Of a DNA stretch of 64,000 nucleotides, positions 13,599 through 35,000 are shown in pieces; the first letter of the stretch is position 1; every line of letters begins with the position of its first letter. Origin of the DNA: Anisakis pegreffii (Eukaryota; Nematoda; Chromadorea; Rhabditida; Anisakidae); contig JAPYMA010000735.1 of NCBI GenBank assembly GCA_035041965.1, positions 124,001 through 188,000 on the forward strand, written 5' to 3'. The notes beneath the pieces were generated by a model. That model ran no database searches. It was not told the DNA's origin and was given only the letters and a program-made list of their open reading frames with translations. The translations under genes were made by a program, and so were the position numbers.

Positions 13599-15968
13599 AT
13601 GGGTAACGCATCATGTTGTGTTCGTGATTCATCTACAAATGAATCCAAAAATTGGTCGAATGATGATGACACTAGACGAAATCATCAGGTTTTTTATTCG
13701 CTTATTGTTTTCATTTATTAGATCTTGCCGATATCAAACGCATTCAGTGGACTTGAAATACGAAAAGTTTTATTGATTTCTATTTCGATTTCTTGTAGTT
13801 TCAGGCGTTTTCCTTCGTTTAGTCGGCAGTTTATCATTTCTGAATTTTCTAGCATAAAGAAATTTGATGATATTTAAAAGTTCTTAAGGCTGCTAAGGTG
13901 AAAGAAAGCATGAATCGAAATCATTGCTTGATTCATTCGCTATCAAGCATGTATCTCTTGACGCTACTCACATCCACAATGATGGAGTTAACGTTTGCAT
14001 GAAAAATTCAATATTTTCGCTAAAATATTCACGACTGTAGTGATAGAGATTGAATATGTCTATTCTACGGTTGAAAATAAAATGAATTTTAAGTATTTGA
14101 ATGAGACGTTCCCTCGTGAGGACACCTCCACAAATTTTCTTCCGCATATCAGCGAACGTGAACTACCTGATGGTTAGTGATAATTTACAGTCAACGAAGA
14201 GGACTTCATGTGCATTTTTAAAAAGATAATCACTCTTTTCTTCCACTCTTCATTCTGACCGGAAGCATCCTTTGGCTTTGAAACTTATGACAGTTCACCG
14301 GAAATTCGAGTGCTCCAATCGAAATTTGTTCGCCAAAAAAATAACTACCATAATTTCACGTAAAGGACTGTAACAAGTGAGAACAGATGTCTGTGTTCAT
14401 CTTCGTGACTTTATCACCGGCGATATGAAGTAATGCTTTTCAGAAAATGGTGATGATCCTTCAACACATCCGATGGTGAAGCCAATGTTCATGGAACGTA
14501 GTCGCAGTGAAATGAAATGTTTGTTTATCAGTATTCATTTTCATGAGTTTGCTCATCGTAACTGCTTGACGTTCCTTGTTGAGAACTGAATATACATAAA
14601 GCAGTAATAAGACAGTATAAGTATTGATGACAAGAGCCACCATAATGATACTTTCAGTGAAGGATATTCGTCGATCATTTTATGTGCTCGATTCATATAG
14701 TATGACACCGATTGTGAGTCCTTTAAGGAAGTCGAATTCATGTTCAACAATATTCATTGATGATTCCACGATCTCACAGCCGAACCTTAAAAATACCATC
14801 AAGTGTATTTCATTAGCTATTTATTATCATATTATTAATCGTAAGAATCGATCAAAAGAGCGTCTCATGGAAATATTCGAAGAAAGACTGCATCCTATTA
14901 CTGTGAGAAATTTTCGACTTGTTTTCCGTTTGTTTGTTTAAACGATGTTTTGTTTATCCTTTATTTTCTAAACTCTCACATCATTGTAGCCGTTGTTCAT
15001 GACTTTTCAAAACTGATAGTGATTTTTTGAATTTACAATTTATGCCGGATAACAGTTAATAAATCCTGAATGAACGCTTCATATTGTAGCGTGACCCAAT
15101 GCCAGTTGAGTACGTATCAAGAGATCCAGACCACAGGCAGATCTATCGATTCATCCGAACGTTGTTCCATGCTGCACAGTTAAATGCCGAATGTGCTATC
15201 ATCACCTTGGTTTGTTCAGACATTTTTATGAGCGTGTGATATTCGCTGCTTGCTGTCGATGGAACGACTGTTGTTTTGTTTTAGGTTTATATAGAAAGGT
15301 TGTTGAATTACGCCGAAATGGATTTGTGTCCATCGAACTGGCGTCGTGTCGTGTTGGGAGCTATAATGCTAGCATCAAAAGTATGGGACGATCAGGCAGT
15401 GTGGAATGTTGATTATTGTCAAATTTTAAGAGATACGAATGTCGATGATATGTATGTCTTGTTCACTTTGATTGTTATTCATCTAATCACCCGTCCAAAT
15501 CAAACGTTCGATTTTACGGCAACTTATGAGTCATTCCGTATGCACATTAAGCCTCGTTGAATTCTCAGCAATAACAGGGTGAATTTATCTTACAGGAATG
15601 AGCTGGAAAGACAGTTCCTTGAGTGCCTTGAATTTAATATAAATGTGCCGAGTTCAGTGTATGCAAAATACTATTATGAATTGAGAACATTGGCCATTGC
15701 GAATGATTTGCAGTTACCCTTACAGCCGCTCTATAAGGAACGTGCCAATAAACTAGAGGTGAATATTACTTCATTGAATGTTCCATTTTAATGCGTTTCG
15801 TTATGAATTTTACTTTTACTTGTAGCAAATAAAACTGAAATATTGAAGGCACTCAGTCGCATGTACGAAGACAAACTGCAGCCAGATGTTCGACCGACTC
15901 ATCGACGAAGTTTTTCAGCCGAGAAATTAATGACCCGAGAAAATCGATCGTGTGTTGTCATCTCATAA
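13599..15968 (+). CDS. cyy-1: Cyclin Y (CCNY / CYY-1 homologue)
   Basis: Cyclin Y is a membrane-tethered cyclin that activates CDK14/16-type (PFTAIRE/PCTAIRE) kinases; in C. elegans CYY-1 acts with PCT-1 in presynaptic remodelling. Exons that I can place are 13,599-13,688, about 14,041-14,172, 14,447 to about 14,560, about 14,719-14,902, 15,090-15,209, 15,285-15,451, 15,596-15,758 and 15,849-15,968. The start MGNASCC is a classic N-myristoylation signal followed by palmitoylatable cysteines, as in the family. Then come REDTSTN...HISERE and [18 protein letters not shown], which are family hallmarks. The cyclin box follows ([51 protein letters not shown]). The C-terminus ends in CVVIS, like the vertebrate IIS end. 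Intron phases agree from the fifth exon on. The joins exon 1-2 and exon 3-4 are unresolved and a small exon may be missing. The product looks complete and functional. Confidence 0.95.
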
Positions 15969-18900
15969 TTCCATTCTTCTTCTCTGCCTCTCTTCATTTC
16001 TTTGTCCTTCTCACTCAGGTTTTTTGTTTGAAACTTGAAAATCATTGTCGGTCGTTGAGGGTCGTAGTGCATCTTGAGGGAGCATAAAGGCCCATGTAAA
16101 ATAGAAATTCAAGCTGACGACACTGAAAATCTTTCGATAAAGTTCAAATATTCGATTCTTAAATTTGAGTATATGTATGTTATTGGCATTCGAATATGTG
16201 CACATTCTTTGCGAATGTATTGTACAGTTATGGTTAAGATCAGAACATTAGTTGTTTTCATTAGTTGATTCCTGAATGTTCTATTGAGTCAAGACTTGTA
16301 GGCAACGATTAGAATTCTTCTCATGGGGTGCTTTGCATGCCGTGCTCAATATTAAAGGTCGCGTACATTCGATTGCAGCAAGTAACAATTGCCCTTTAAT
16401 GCAGCTTAGGATTTTTATCTGATTGTTAAATGTTCAATCGGAATTTGAAAGTAAAATGTGAGAGCGTTCGGAATCGATGTTGAGTTGACAAATTTCTCAT
16501 TCAGATCGGTTGCTTTTGTTGCTTGATTTCAAATGGATCCTTCTGAAGAAGACTGATTCGATTCATTGATGCATTTTTGTATTGTGATGATTCAGAGAAA
16601 TATTGTTTTAGCGATATCACATCGAAGATTCGATTCATTAATATTAGATAAATGACCTACAACTCCTTCAGTTATTGCTAACAGGAAAATATCCGTGGAA
16701 AATTTATTTTTGCGATCTCTTTTAGCTGATCGTTCCAAATGATTCACTTAATCAGTTGGATTGGGTTATTCAAAACACATTCTTTCTTATTGAACGCTTT
16801 CTTTGTTGTTGACTGATGTCAGTACTGATATTTTTCTTATTGATCTATGAACATGGTAAAATAGTTTCATTCGTTATCAAGCAGTTCCACTGGTACATAT
16901 CAACGATACAATTATTCATTCCTTAACCAATTCCTGATTCTAATATGCTATAATCGAGTTTCAATCGAAACTTTTTCAGTTCCATAAGCAGATTCCATCG
17001 AAACGACTTTGTTTCATTTGTTTTTCTATTACTTAGCACCAGCAAGCATATGAGTGTATTTCAAAGTTTATGCCGTTACCGAACACAGTCAATAAGTTTA
17101 TATCGCACATCATTCCATCCCTTTAGTTCGCCACTTCAAATCAGCGAAGTGCCAACCCACACCACGTATTTATTCTTCGATGATTATTCTCGTGGTTTTG
17201 ATATGGTTTAAGTATATTTGTTATTATTATAGTTATCCCCTCATTTCTAATATGTACTCATTATGATTCTTGTTTCATTATTTATTATTATTTGTATCTT
17301 TATTGAATGATAACAATATCGCTGTAATTTTAATCATAATTACTGCTGTTATGATGTAATTATTATTTCGGTTCTGCGTTATACGAATATCCTTGTTGTT
17401 ATTAACACCATTGCTGTTACGGGTTTGATAATGATACAAATGAAATATTATGCCGTGTATTTTTTGTATTTCACTGAGGACGAGATCTTATATATTGCAT
17501 ACTTTATTGTTAAATAAGTGCGTTTGTCGTGAATTTGCAACGTGCGGCATTTTTAGAATTCAAGGTTTGCGATTGTTTTTTTTTGGGAGGGGGGGTTGGG
17601 ATTAGTTGGACAGATAGCACAATGTTCACAGGATATTCATTCAACCGTTCTGTCACATGTCACCGAATGAGTTATGCTTTTAGAAGTGAGTTTCGGATTT
17701 TGCGAAATCTTAAGTGAACAGAAACGAATATGTAGTTTGAAGAATATTTGATTATTGTTTAAAATGAAAAATTGCGTTTGATGTTTTAAACTAATATTCT
17801 ATTGTTTCGCCTACGAAAACGGTGAGCGAACCAAATAATGTTTCACGAGCAAATTTCATTTTTTGTTGCCAAATGTGCAAGTGTCTGTAGAACGTATGAA
17901 GTGTTCGGTTCAGAAATGTCACATCCAGTCGATAATGATTATAAGTTGACCGCAGATTGTCTCGCCACAAAGAGATATGTTCGATGAGATGCGTTGATCA
18001 TATTTCTGTGAGGTCGTTTTCGTACGCATAAAGTGAATCTTTTGAAGAAGCAACAAAATGGGCTAATAATGATTCGTTGTAGTGTCATTTAAAGTACACA
18101 ATTGTGTTCGCCATTTCGAAGTTTGTTTTTGATAGTAACATCAATTCACTCATTTTTTGTCTCGTTATATTCATTCGTGTCGCCATTAATAAGCATTAAT
18201 TTACTCATCTTCTCAGATTCTTTCAGCATTGTCAATACCAAATATTTATCCATCATATTGATATGCGTGGATGTAATGAATGAAGAATGTCTTTAATGTC
18301 TCTGAACTTTTTTTGCGTTATTTTCTCTTTTTTGAGGAAATGTCCTCTTTCGAAGTTGTTGAATTGATTACGCATTTTCTTGTTGTTTAAATTATGGAAT
18401 TGTGTGATATTCGTAATAAAGTACTGTTGTAAAGCTGCTCAAAATTTTGGTGTTGGTCGCATGCAGAAGGAGATTATATCAGCCCATAAAATGAGACTTT
18501 CAAATATGTCGTTGCACCACATGTTCATTCATATTAATCATGAATTCTATAGGGGCAGCTGCACGATTGAACGACGTCCGTAACAGTAAAATTTCAACGA
18601 CTGTTTGTGCCTGACTATAAGGGCTGCACGATGTCGATGTTGGCTAGCAATGAGGTAAATCGAATGTTGAAGGGTGGAAACCATTAAATAGGATTTGTTG
18701 TGGGATTTGTTCCAACCTCTCGTAACTACAAAAGACAATCCTGAGCCATCCCCACCAGCAATTATCTATCAACAGAACATTCGTCTCAATGCGGTGCAGT
18801 GAACCGAATGAATGGAGCGATGCTCAATTCAGCCACAGTCATCACAAACTTATCTCCTCGGATGCTGTAAAAGCATGAATTCGAATTAGAAGATACATTG

Positions 18901-19270
18901 AAAGCTGAATTGTATCGCAATTTAAGAAAGTTATTGTTAGATGCGATGAAGAGATTGATTTCGTGACAAACAATACTCAATTAGACTAGTATAGAACGGG
19001 TTGACGACATGTCAAAGGAAGTGCCTTGCGAGCAGTCACTAGGCAATCATTTCCTCCTTCTTACATCACAATAGATAACTCCAACTCAATCAACAAATAA
19101 CCATTTTATTCTCATCGCCACTTACGCTAAACTCCATCATTTTCATTCACGTGCTCGTATTCCAACATCAATAAATTGCACCTTTCCCATCAGTCTGTTT
19201 CGTGGTGATCGATTATTCATCTAGGTTTAGTAATTATCAACGAATGAATGATTTAGTAATTAAGGTTTAG

Positions 19271-19298
19271 TAATTTAGTAATAATTATTACTAAATTA
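19271..19298. repeat. Perfect 28-bp AT-rich palindrome
   Basis: The segment is identical to its own reverse complement over 28 bases, centred in AATAATTATT. It lies in a cluster of TTTAGTAAT repeats (about 19,225-19,322). It can form a cruciform. No gene is attached to it. Confidence 0.9.
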
Positions 19299-21045
19299 TC
19301 AAGGTTTAGTAATAATTATTAAGTAGCTAAGCGAAAATTCGCAAAAAATTATGCCATGTGTGAACATCGTTTGATTGCGTAGTGGAGAAAAGAATTTAAC
19401 TTTGCTTTTTGAATCGTGTCATCGAGATTGATTCTCAAATATATCGATGACGAACACATGGAGAGAGTCGCTGCGGACGCTTGATGGTTTGCTTGGATAT
19501 ACATAGCTAGAAGGATTGAATTTTATGAATGAATGCTCTAATTTTAGCTGTTGAATGTGCATATTGATGAGCATTTTGGTGAATGGGCTACGAAACTGCT
19601 GCTCATATAAACGCTGAGATACTGGAATGCTATCTCTTCCTAATATGTAAAAACAACAATGCTTTTTTTACCAAGTTGAACAAACGCACACATTTTCATT
19701 AACATTTAACGCATCTTCTTCTTTCATCACCATTTTTATGCGGATTTACTCTGCTGAAAGTTTTATTTAACTGTTTTTTTCCTTTGCACTACTCATTCAG
19801 AATATAGACAACACTGAATTGGATACGAGTAGATTTGAGACTCAGAATGAGGTATGGACTGGAATGAGTATTTAAATCCTGTTCTCGGATTTGCGTTTTG
19901 AGGATCTCCATGTGTTCATTACATGTGCTTCCTCCAATCATCCGAGTAATTTTGGTCACCGGTTTATTCATTTACGGACGGATACCCCTGTGAATTGCAT
20001 TCGATCTCATTTATTTAGTTAATTAAATGTGAACACTTTTTTCATCCATTTGAAATATTCGCTCAGTTACAGTGTTTTACACTCGAGTAGGTAAGGATCT
20101 CACTAAGCGATAGTGATTTGATTCTGACAGTGTGATAGTGATACGTCTGGTTGGAATTGAAATCTTTGAGAGTTCTTACTGAGTTAAAGTCATTTTTTTC
20201 ATCATCCCATAAATGCAGAATCTTATCATCTGATTGAGGAATTTGCTGCATTTCGAGAAGTATTTTGCGTAAGCAGGTGACAAGACTCAGCAATTAATCG
20301 AAATAAAAAACTACTCTGCATTTAATGAACCTGCTGCAATTGGCATGCTGATAGGTTTAAGTTGCTCCAAGAGAGAATTCGAGGATGTCCAGAGGGAAAT
20401 GAGGTTTTCGGAAAATCGCTGTTTATTGATTTTGCCGTCATAATGCTTTTCGTGGATGCTTAATATTGTGTTGTAAATGCTTTTTCAATTACAAGAAATT
20501 AACTCTTCTGATAAAAATGACCAATTCTTGACAGAAAATTCCTTAATTATTGGATCTATTTTCTGATTTGCTTTCGACATGACACGACGAATGTTGGGGG
20601 AGGGAATGAATTGTGATCAAGTGGACTGCTTCAGGGGACGGAGGAATAACAGTCTGTCATCAGACAAGAGCAGAGCGTAAGAATCATTGGTCGACAATCA
20701 TTCATTGAGAATGATATTATTCAGCAGTAGATGTTACTGTAAAAATGATTAGTTTATGCACGGCTAAATGAATCGCTGTCAGAGGATGTTGGTTAGGAAT
20801 CGATGCTAGTTTTTGAGGGCGAATGGGTGTATGGTTTGTTAGTTGGAGTAAGCAGCGGCAATGAGGAGTAGCTGGTTGGAAGAAGGCACACAGAGTGCTG
20901 AGTAGTCAATCGTAGTTTTGTTTTGTTCGAAAAAGAGTTGGTTGGCATCATAGTGGGCTCATCAAAAGGACCATTGAGCTGAGGGCCGTCTGCTGCTGGT
21001 TGGCATCGGCATCCTGCATGCAGCAGCCATCCATGCATGCACATA

Positions 21046-21080
21046 TCCATCCGTTCATCCATCCATCCATCCATCCATCC
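21046..21080. repeat. CATC tetranucleotide microsatellite
   Basis: Runs of CATC, slightly interrupted at the left end and followed by about six uninterrupted units. It explains the long, low-complexity minus-strand frame (WMDGWMDERMD) that overlaps it, which is therefore not a gene. Confidence 0.9.
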
Positions 21081-24000
21081 ACTTGCATACATACACCAAG
21101 TTTAATTAGCTAATCTGCTAGTACTGCTTATTCCACAAATATGACACTGAAAACTTATGCTTTTAGCATCTTAGTGCAAATTTCATGTTTGTTTATTCAC
21201 TTCATCTATCCATCGCGATCCAATCTAATGTAATGTTTATTATTTTCATTTCATAACCACTGTTCGTTTCAATTCGCGCCGAATTCAGTTGCTCAGTTAA
21301 ACAAAAGTGTTCTGCTACGAAGACCATTTAATGTTTAAATCTGACGTTTGAGTCAACGATAATGATTATAGTCAACATAATTGAAAAAATAACACACTTT
21401 TCAAAGCGAAACAAAATCCGAAATTAATAATTTGCAGCATTTTCACTATCACTTGCGATCCGCGATTGGCGATATTTCTTGTTTCATGAAACTTCCGTTC
21501 ACAAAAAAATGCTCTCTGAACTAATATAAAGCGGTGACCATGTCACGCAGTCAGTCACACTCTAACGTTCCGATGCAGTCTAAAATGAGCCAGAAATCAT
21601 CTATCAAGAGCCACTCGCTTGTCACTAATTGATACTGAAAACATCAGTCGATAAGAGTAATCGGATGTTTTAAACGATTGCTGCTTTGATTTCCTAACGA
21701 ATCGCTATCTGTTATCAATATTATAAGCTATTGAATGTATGCTTGTAAAATGATATCGATGTGCGTCGAGATCAATTATTTCGGTTTGTTTGCTCATCGT
21801 TCCACCACTCACTTGTTTCCGGTTGAATTGAATGTCATCGCAATCTGTGTGCATTCTTTTATACGTTTCCGTTGTGGACGATGCGTTGTGCTGACCAAGC
21901 AAAAGAGCAGTTTAAGCCAATTCAACTTCTATTCTTCAAACCCTCTCTTAAAGCAGCTACGATAACTGACATTTATTGAACCTTCCGTGGGAAGAAGCCT
22001 GGAAGTCGACGATTGATCCTCATTAGTATTGCGATTGAATAGTGGAAACGATATCTGAAAAGTGCATACGCTTAACGACAACAATCGCTCGTTTTGACGC
22101 TGAAGCTGATGAAATTTCGATTCATTCAAATGTGAAAACTAATTTGATTTTGAAGAGTAGTTCATTTTGAAATATCCGAAGATTGAGGCAAAAAGGATTA
22201 TTACAGCTCTTAGAATGTTGCAAATTGAAGTTCTGAGGAATACTTGTCAATACTTGGATGACAAATTGCTGTATTGAACTGATCGATTCAATGACATCGT
22301 CTAATAACTTGAACGGAATGTTGTAACGGTTTTTCATCGATATTGCTTCTAGAATTCAACGACATATTGACGAGCCTAAGAAATTCAGGGAAGCTGTGAT
22401 TAGTTGTTTGATATTTCATTTCGCTTTGAATAGAGATTGGTTTGATAAGCGTTGGAAAAGAGATGAGTCGCTTCGTTAAGTTCGTGGCTATTTACTTAAG
22501 AAATGGATTTGGTTCAGCACTCGACCGGCCTATCATTGTATCATATCAAGCGTTCCGAAAATTTCTTCTGAAGCAGTCTTTTTGCTCATGCGATTTTTTG
22601 TCATCGAACAAACCTAAGAATTGCTCTCGTTCCTTGTCTTTATTCAACTAATTGCTTCGATCAAGACGTGTATTGATGCGTGTCGTTTTGTTTACTCAAA
22701 TCGATTACACCATCGCCTTACCCTTACAAATGAGTGAATCATCTCTTATCCCACAAATTTGCTTCACTTATCTCACTTATGGTTATGATCTTTATTCTCA
22801 ATAAAATCGAATCATGCATGGATGAATGAATGCAAATGCAATGAGCCGAAAAGCAACGTTGAATTGACCTCGAATTGTTCACAATCGAGCACAAATTCAG
22901 CAGAATGTTTTGAATGCAAAAGTTGCGAATAACAACAACAATTGATTAATTTTTCGGATGCATCCATCCATCGGAACAATATCTACGATTGGATCCATGC
23001 CAGTGTGTAACGCTGAGACATCCACATCCTCCTTTGGGAATTTCCTCTAAAAGTATCCATGTATTTCCTTTTTTGTCGCAAAATTCACGAGGCGTCTGAA
23101 TCAAATTAGCGAGGCATTAGAGAAATTTAATTTTTTTCACTGAATAGCTTATAATTTTGAATGTTTTCATCATTGATTGTTGCTGAACACATTTTCATTA
23201 TGATTCATCGTTTCTAAGCACTTAAGCTAGTGATAAGGCTGTTCCACTTTCATCGTACGACTTCAGAGTAGCACTGAAAGATCTCAGATTGCCTTTGTTC
23301 ATCGATTCGTTGTCTCTGTGAATAGTAAACCTTTTGATTGAATTGTCTATAAATGCATCTTCATCGCGACTGCGTTAATTTTCATGAGTAGCGTTTTCAG
23401 TTTGTTCACTGTGTTTGAAAGCCATTTTCCGAAACGTGTCTCATTCCATCGATATCCTCCTCTGGTGACGAGTGCTTTACGCAGCGGTAAGTCGTGCTCA
23501 CATAGAATACCTAAATTTGCTAGAGTCAGTCCCATTTCTTCATTACTGTACATAATCTGGCCAACTTGTATTCGTCATTGTGTGCCTCTGAAGAGGACAT
23601 GCCGTTCTTATTGAATTCTCAACGACTAGTTTGTTATGAGACGCTTTTTTGTGAGTTGATGCCATTGATAGGAGTTGTTCCTGACAAGTGCGTTTATTTT
23701 GGCATCGCTCATCACTACCGTCCATCGAATGTGCGGGCAAGCCATTGCGCACAAGCCTCGTCTATGAGAGGTAAACGACAGAATGAATACGTTTGAAATG
23801 AGATAAACTCTGTTTCAGGCGTTCAAGTGTCCTTATAACCTTTTGTACTGCCCAAGTAGTGCCGTGCATTGTTGTCTTTTCGAATCATCAATCACGCATA
23901 TACATATTCATATTATGGCATTCATTCTGAGTAATTTGATACATGATTCTACAATTCAATAATGACAGTAACACTTCGAAATACTCATATGCATTCTGCT

Positions 24001-24205
24001 GCCCATCAATGAATGATAATAATTTATTGCTGAATAAACGAACAAAAGAGAACACTCGGTGTGACCGAATGACAACAATAATAATCAACAAATAAGTTCA
24101 TTACAAAGTAGAAATTTGCTTGGATGCAAGTGATAAGCTGCAAGTGATAACTGTGTCAAGAAATGTGCTGATGTATGCAGATAAACGGCTGATGTGAAAT
24201 GCGAT

Positions 24206-32058
<7,853 letters not shown>

Positions 32059-35000
32059 TCAACACTGCCATTAGTGATCATGATCATACTGCTTATCACC
32101 CACCGCCATTTCATTCATCCGTTTATCAATCGTCCTTCCCAATTCCTAAGTTTGTTGTTCTGACTCGGTGCACATCCAAAACACACCTCAAAAGTTTATC
32201 GCCATGAGGATTGACCCGAACATTCAAATGTGATGATTGTCGTAATGTCGTAATATTGTGTTTGAATGTTTGTGTGTTCCGTTCGTATTTAATATGTCTA
32301 TCTATAAATATGCTGCTGCTATTAAATGATACTTACAAATTATCATCATTTAAATGATCTTCCTTTTTTGATCAAATAACGATTTCACATGGAACGGTTC
32401 TCTTAAATTTATCTGTAATACTATCGTTGAACAATACAATATCATTCACTCAATGGAATATGCCTCGGAAAATATCATTTTCGTGGATCCACGATAAGAA
32501 TTTCATTAGCCAACCACAACTTCACCGATCGTTTGCAAAATATTAGTACATTGGTGGTTAAGTAGTAAATGGCAAACAAATATTAAGTAATAACTGTAAA
32601 ACGTTGTTATGTTGATGATAAATTACAAAAAACCTTTTATGGCCCTCCTCCTATGCCAACAGCAAATTAGCATGAAGCATTCGAGTAGAGGCGCCAAGAT
32701 CGTTCCATTCATGCTCTACTTTTAGTGATCCATTCACGATCGAAAGTGACCACAACCAACCATTTTCCACTCTCAACAAACCAACTATTCAATAAACCAA
32801 GTCAGTCAGCTCATGCAACGCGAATGAACCATCAACATTTCACTTTCTTTTTCTGAACGCTTCAGTTCCCAATGAGATTGAACATTTCCGTTCTTGTGTT
32901 TGCTTATAAAATACATCGCATCATTCATGCATAACAATTAATGGTAACATTACATCACAGCAAACGGGCGTAATCGTCTAATATGAAGGGTAATCGCGTT
33001 GATCAAGGCAATGGAACGTGTTTCTTCATCGTCTTTACCGTCCGATAGGCCACAGTCATGTCGTACCTCGTACAAAATATGATGAAGTGCACCAACCCAT
33101 CATCAATTGTCGATGACACGGCACGTATCATGCAACCGCACCACAATAACTCATGCCTAATCGCTAGCCAGCCGCCAGAAAACTTTCATGTTTCATTGCT
33201 AGGAGAACACAACGTAGGCTGTTGCAAGTGAACGCTTGATATGACTAGAAAATCAAAAATCAGTTGCAATATCAAATGTCCTTTGTATTTTTCTATAAAA
33301 TGACTACGCTCATTTCATTAGTTTTTAGAGGAATATGTGGGATGGAATGGATTCATTGATGAGATTACGTCAATCGTTTATTCGAATGATAAAATTTGGT
33401 GATGACGCAATTGTGGGTATAACTGCATTCTGTGGTGTTTTGTTAGAAAAGAAAATATTTTCGAGAAGTGAACTTAAAATGAAACTTAGCGAAACAATCA
33501 CCCAACATTTGGTAGGTAAATAAAGCTGATGTGACGCAATTTGAGAGTGTTCGTATCAAAATGTGGATTGTTCAGTGTGAGTTCCGTATTCGTAATTAAT
33601 TGAATTCTGTGAAGAGTAACGTTGATCCGATTGTAATAGAAGAATGGCGTTTTGAAAGCATTTCTTTAAAACAGCACAAGATTGTTGTGTAATTTCATGT
33701 CCTATTGAAGCACTCAACGAAAATCTAGACCTAGCCACAACAACAATGCTACACCTTACCAAAAACAAGAGTTACGAGCAGCAAGAGAGGCATATTACAG
33801 AGTGTTATCTACCAATCCATAAAGGCAACTCACACTGAAAATTTTAGAAAATCATTCGAAAAAAACTATTTTGTGTACGGTGGGTTCACTACAAAAGATG
33901 AATTTCAAAGAATATCGAAGAATAGGAAGTATTTGAATATCGATTTTGAAAAGCAAATTGCGTTTTAAGGAGAACAGATTTCTACATTCAACGAAACTGT
34001 GTAACGAAATGGCGGAGATTTCAATTAGATTGAGTACGACTACAGTCCTAGATGGATGATGCATTTGAGAGAGTGATGTTGCAGTATGATGTGTGAGGAT
34101 AGTGATAATATTGTTATGATATGGAATAATTCAATTTCATCTATACCAGTGGTCCTCACGCTCGGGAGCTCCACTACCTTCTCTGATGGTCTGGCACGCC
34201 GTCATTATCCCTCCCCCGCCCCCACCCCTCCTCACCACAATGGCTTTGCATCATAGCACCACAGCAAATGCAAAAAATATTACTTTACCGACCCCTCAGT
34301 TATCCTTCTGACACTCCAATGTTGTCTCCCAGGGGATACTTACCTCCCTATGAGAACCAGTGATCTACATGATTTACGATAACCATATCGTGAAAGCTTG
34401 TGCTTATCCATCTTGAAATACATCAGTGAAATTTTAAAACGCCTCAACACAAGATGGAACAATTTTTTAGTTCCTTCTATGGAAAAAAACGACAAAGTTG
34501 AATTGTCAATTAAGCCATAATCGACGCAGTTTTCCGAAATTCATTTGTGTTATGAGATACAACAATTCACGGTGCACAAACCTACTCTTGCTTTCAGTTC
34601 AAATGAAACATAAAATAGAATTCGTCGTCGTTGCAGCTTCCATTAAGCAACCTATTTTGTACGAATTCGATTGTTTGCACAGCAGCAGCACCACCAAAAC
34701 AATCATCAATATAACACAATAACCAACAAATAAAATGAGGCCACTTCTTATGCTCGCAAACGGTTTCTCAACAGACAATGACGTCTTTGATGATATTATC
34801 ACCACCCGTTTATTTCTCTTTGTTGTGCAACGCAAAATTGGTTTTGGGTGGCGTTTGTTCATTATTCATTAAGATGCACATAAGTGATCGTTTTATACAA
34901 ATATACACCTGCCCTATCCCATTTCTCACTCACGTATTTGATTTTATATTCATTTCTGCAATTTTCAGCAGCTAGAAAGTTTCAAGTCCAGCACTGAGTA

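Larger units (their letters stand above)
15969..24205. other. Intergenic region between cyclin Y and the esterase-like gene
   Basis: No recognised gene was found. The stretch contains AT-rich simple sequence at about 17,200-17,420, a G-run at about 17,584-17,605, a perfect 28-bp palindrome at 19,271-19,298 and a CATC microsatellite at 21,046-21,080. A minus-strand frame at 23,347-23,553 has fairly protein-like composition (for example GLTLANLGILCEHDLPLRKA), but it matches no family I know and has no splice support. Confidence 0.5.

Noticed and set aside
17584..17605. G-runs here and at about 40,459-40,472 as further MITE copies or G-quadruplexes
   Set aside because: Only the G-rich tract is shared; no terminal repeats or other family blocks were found around them.
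18547..18640. Two GCTGCACGAT motifs resembling hAT ends
   Set aside because: They are in the same orientation, too close together and without a target-site duplication.
20793..21092. Minus-strand frame of 99 codons rich in Met, Trp and Asp
   Set aside because: Much of it is a translation of the CATC microsatellite and flanking simple sequence.
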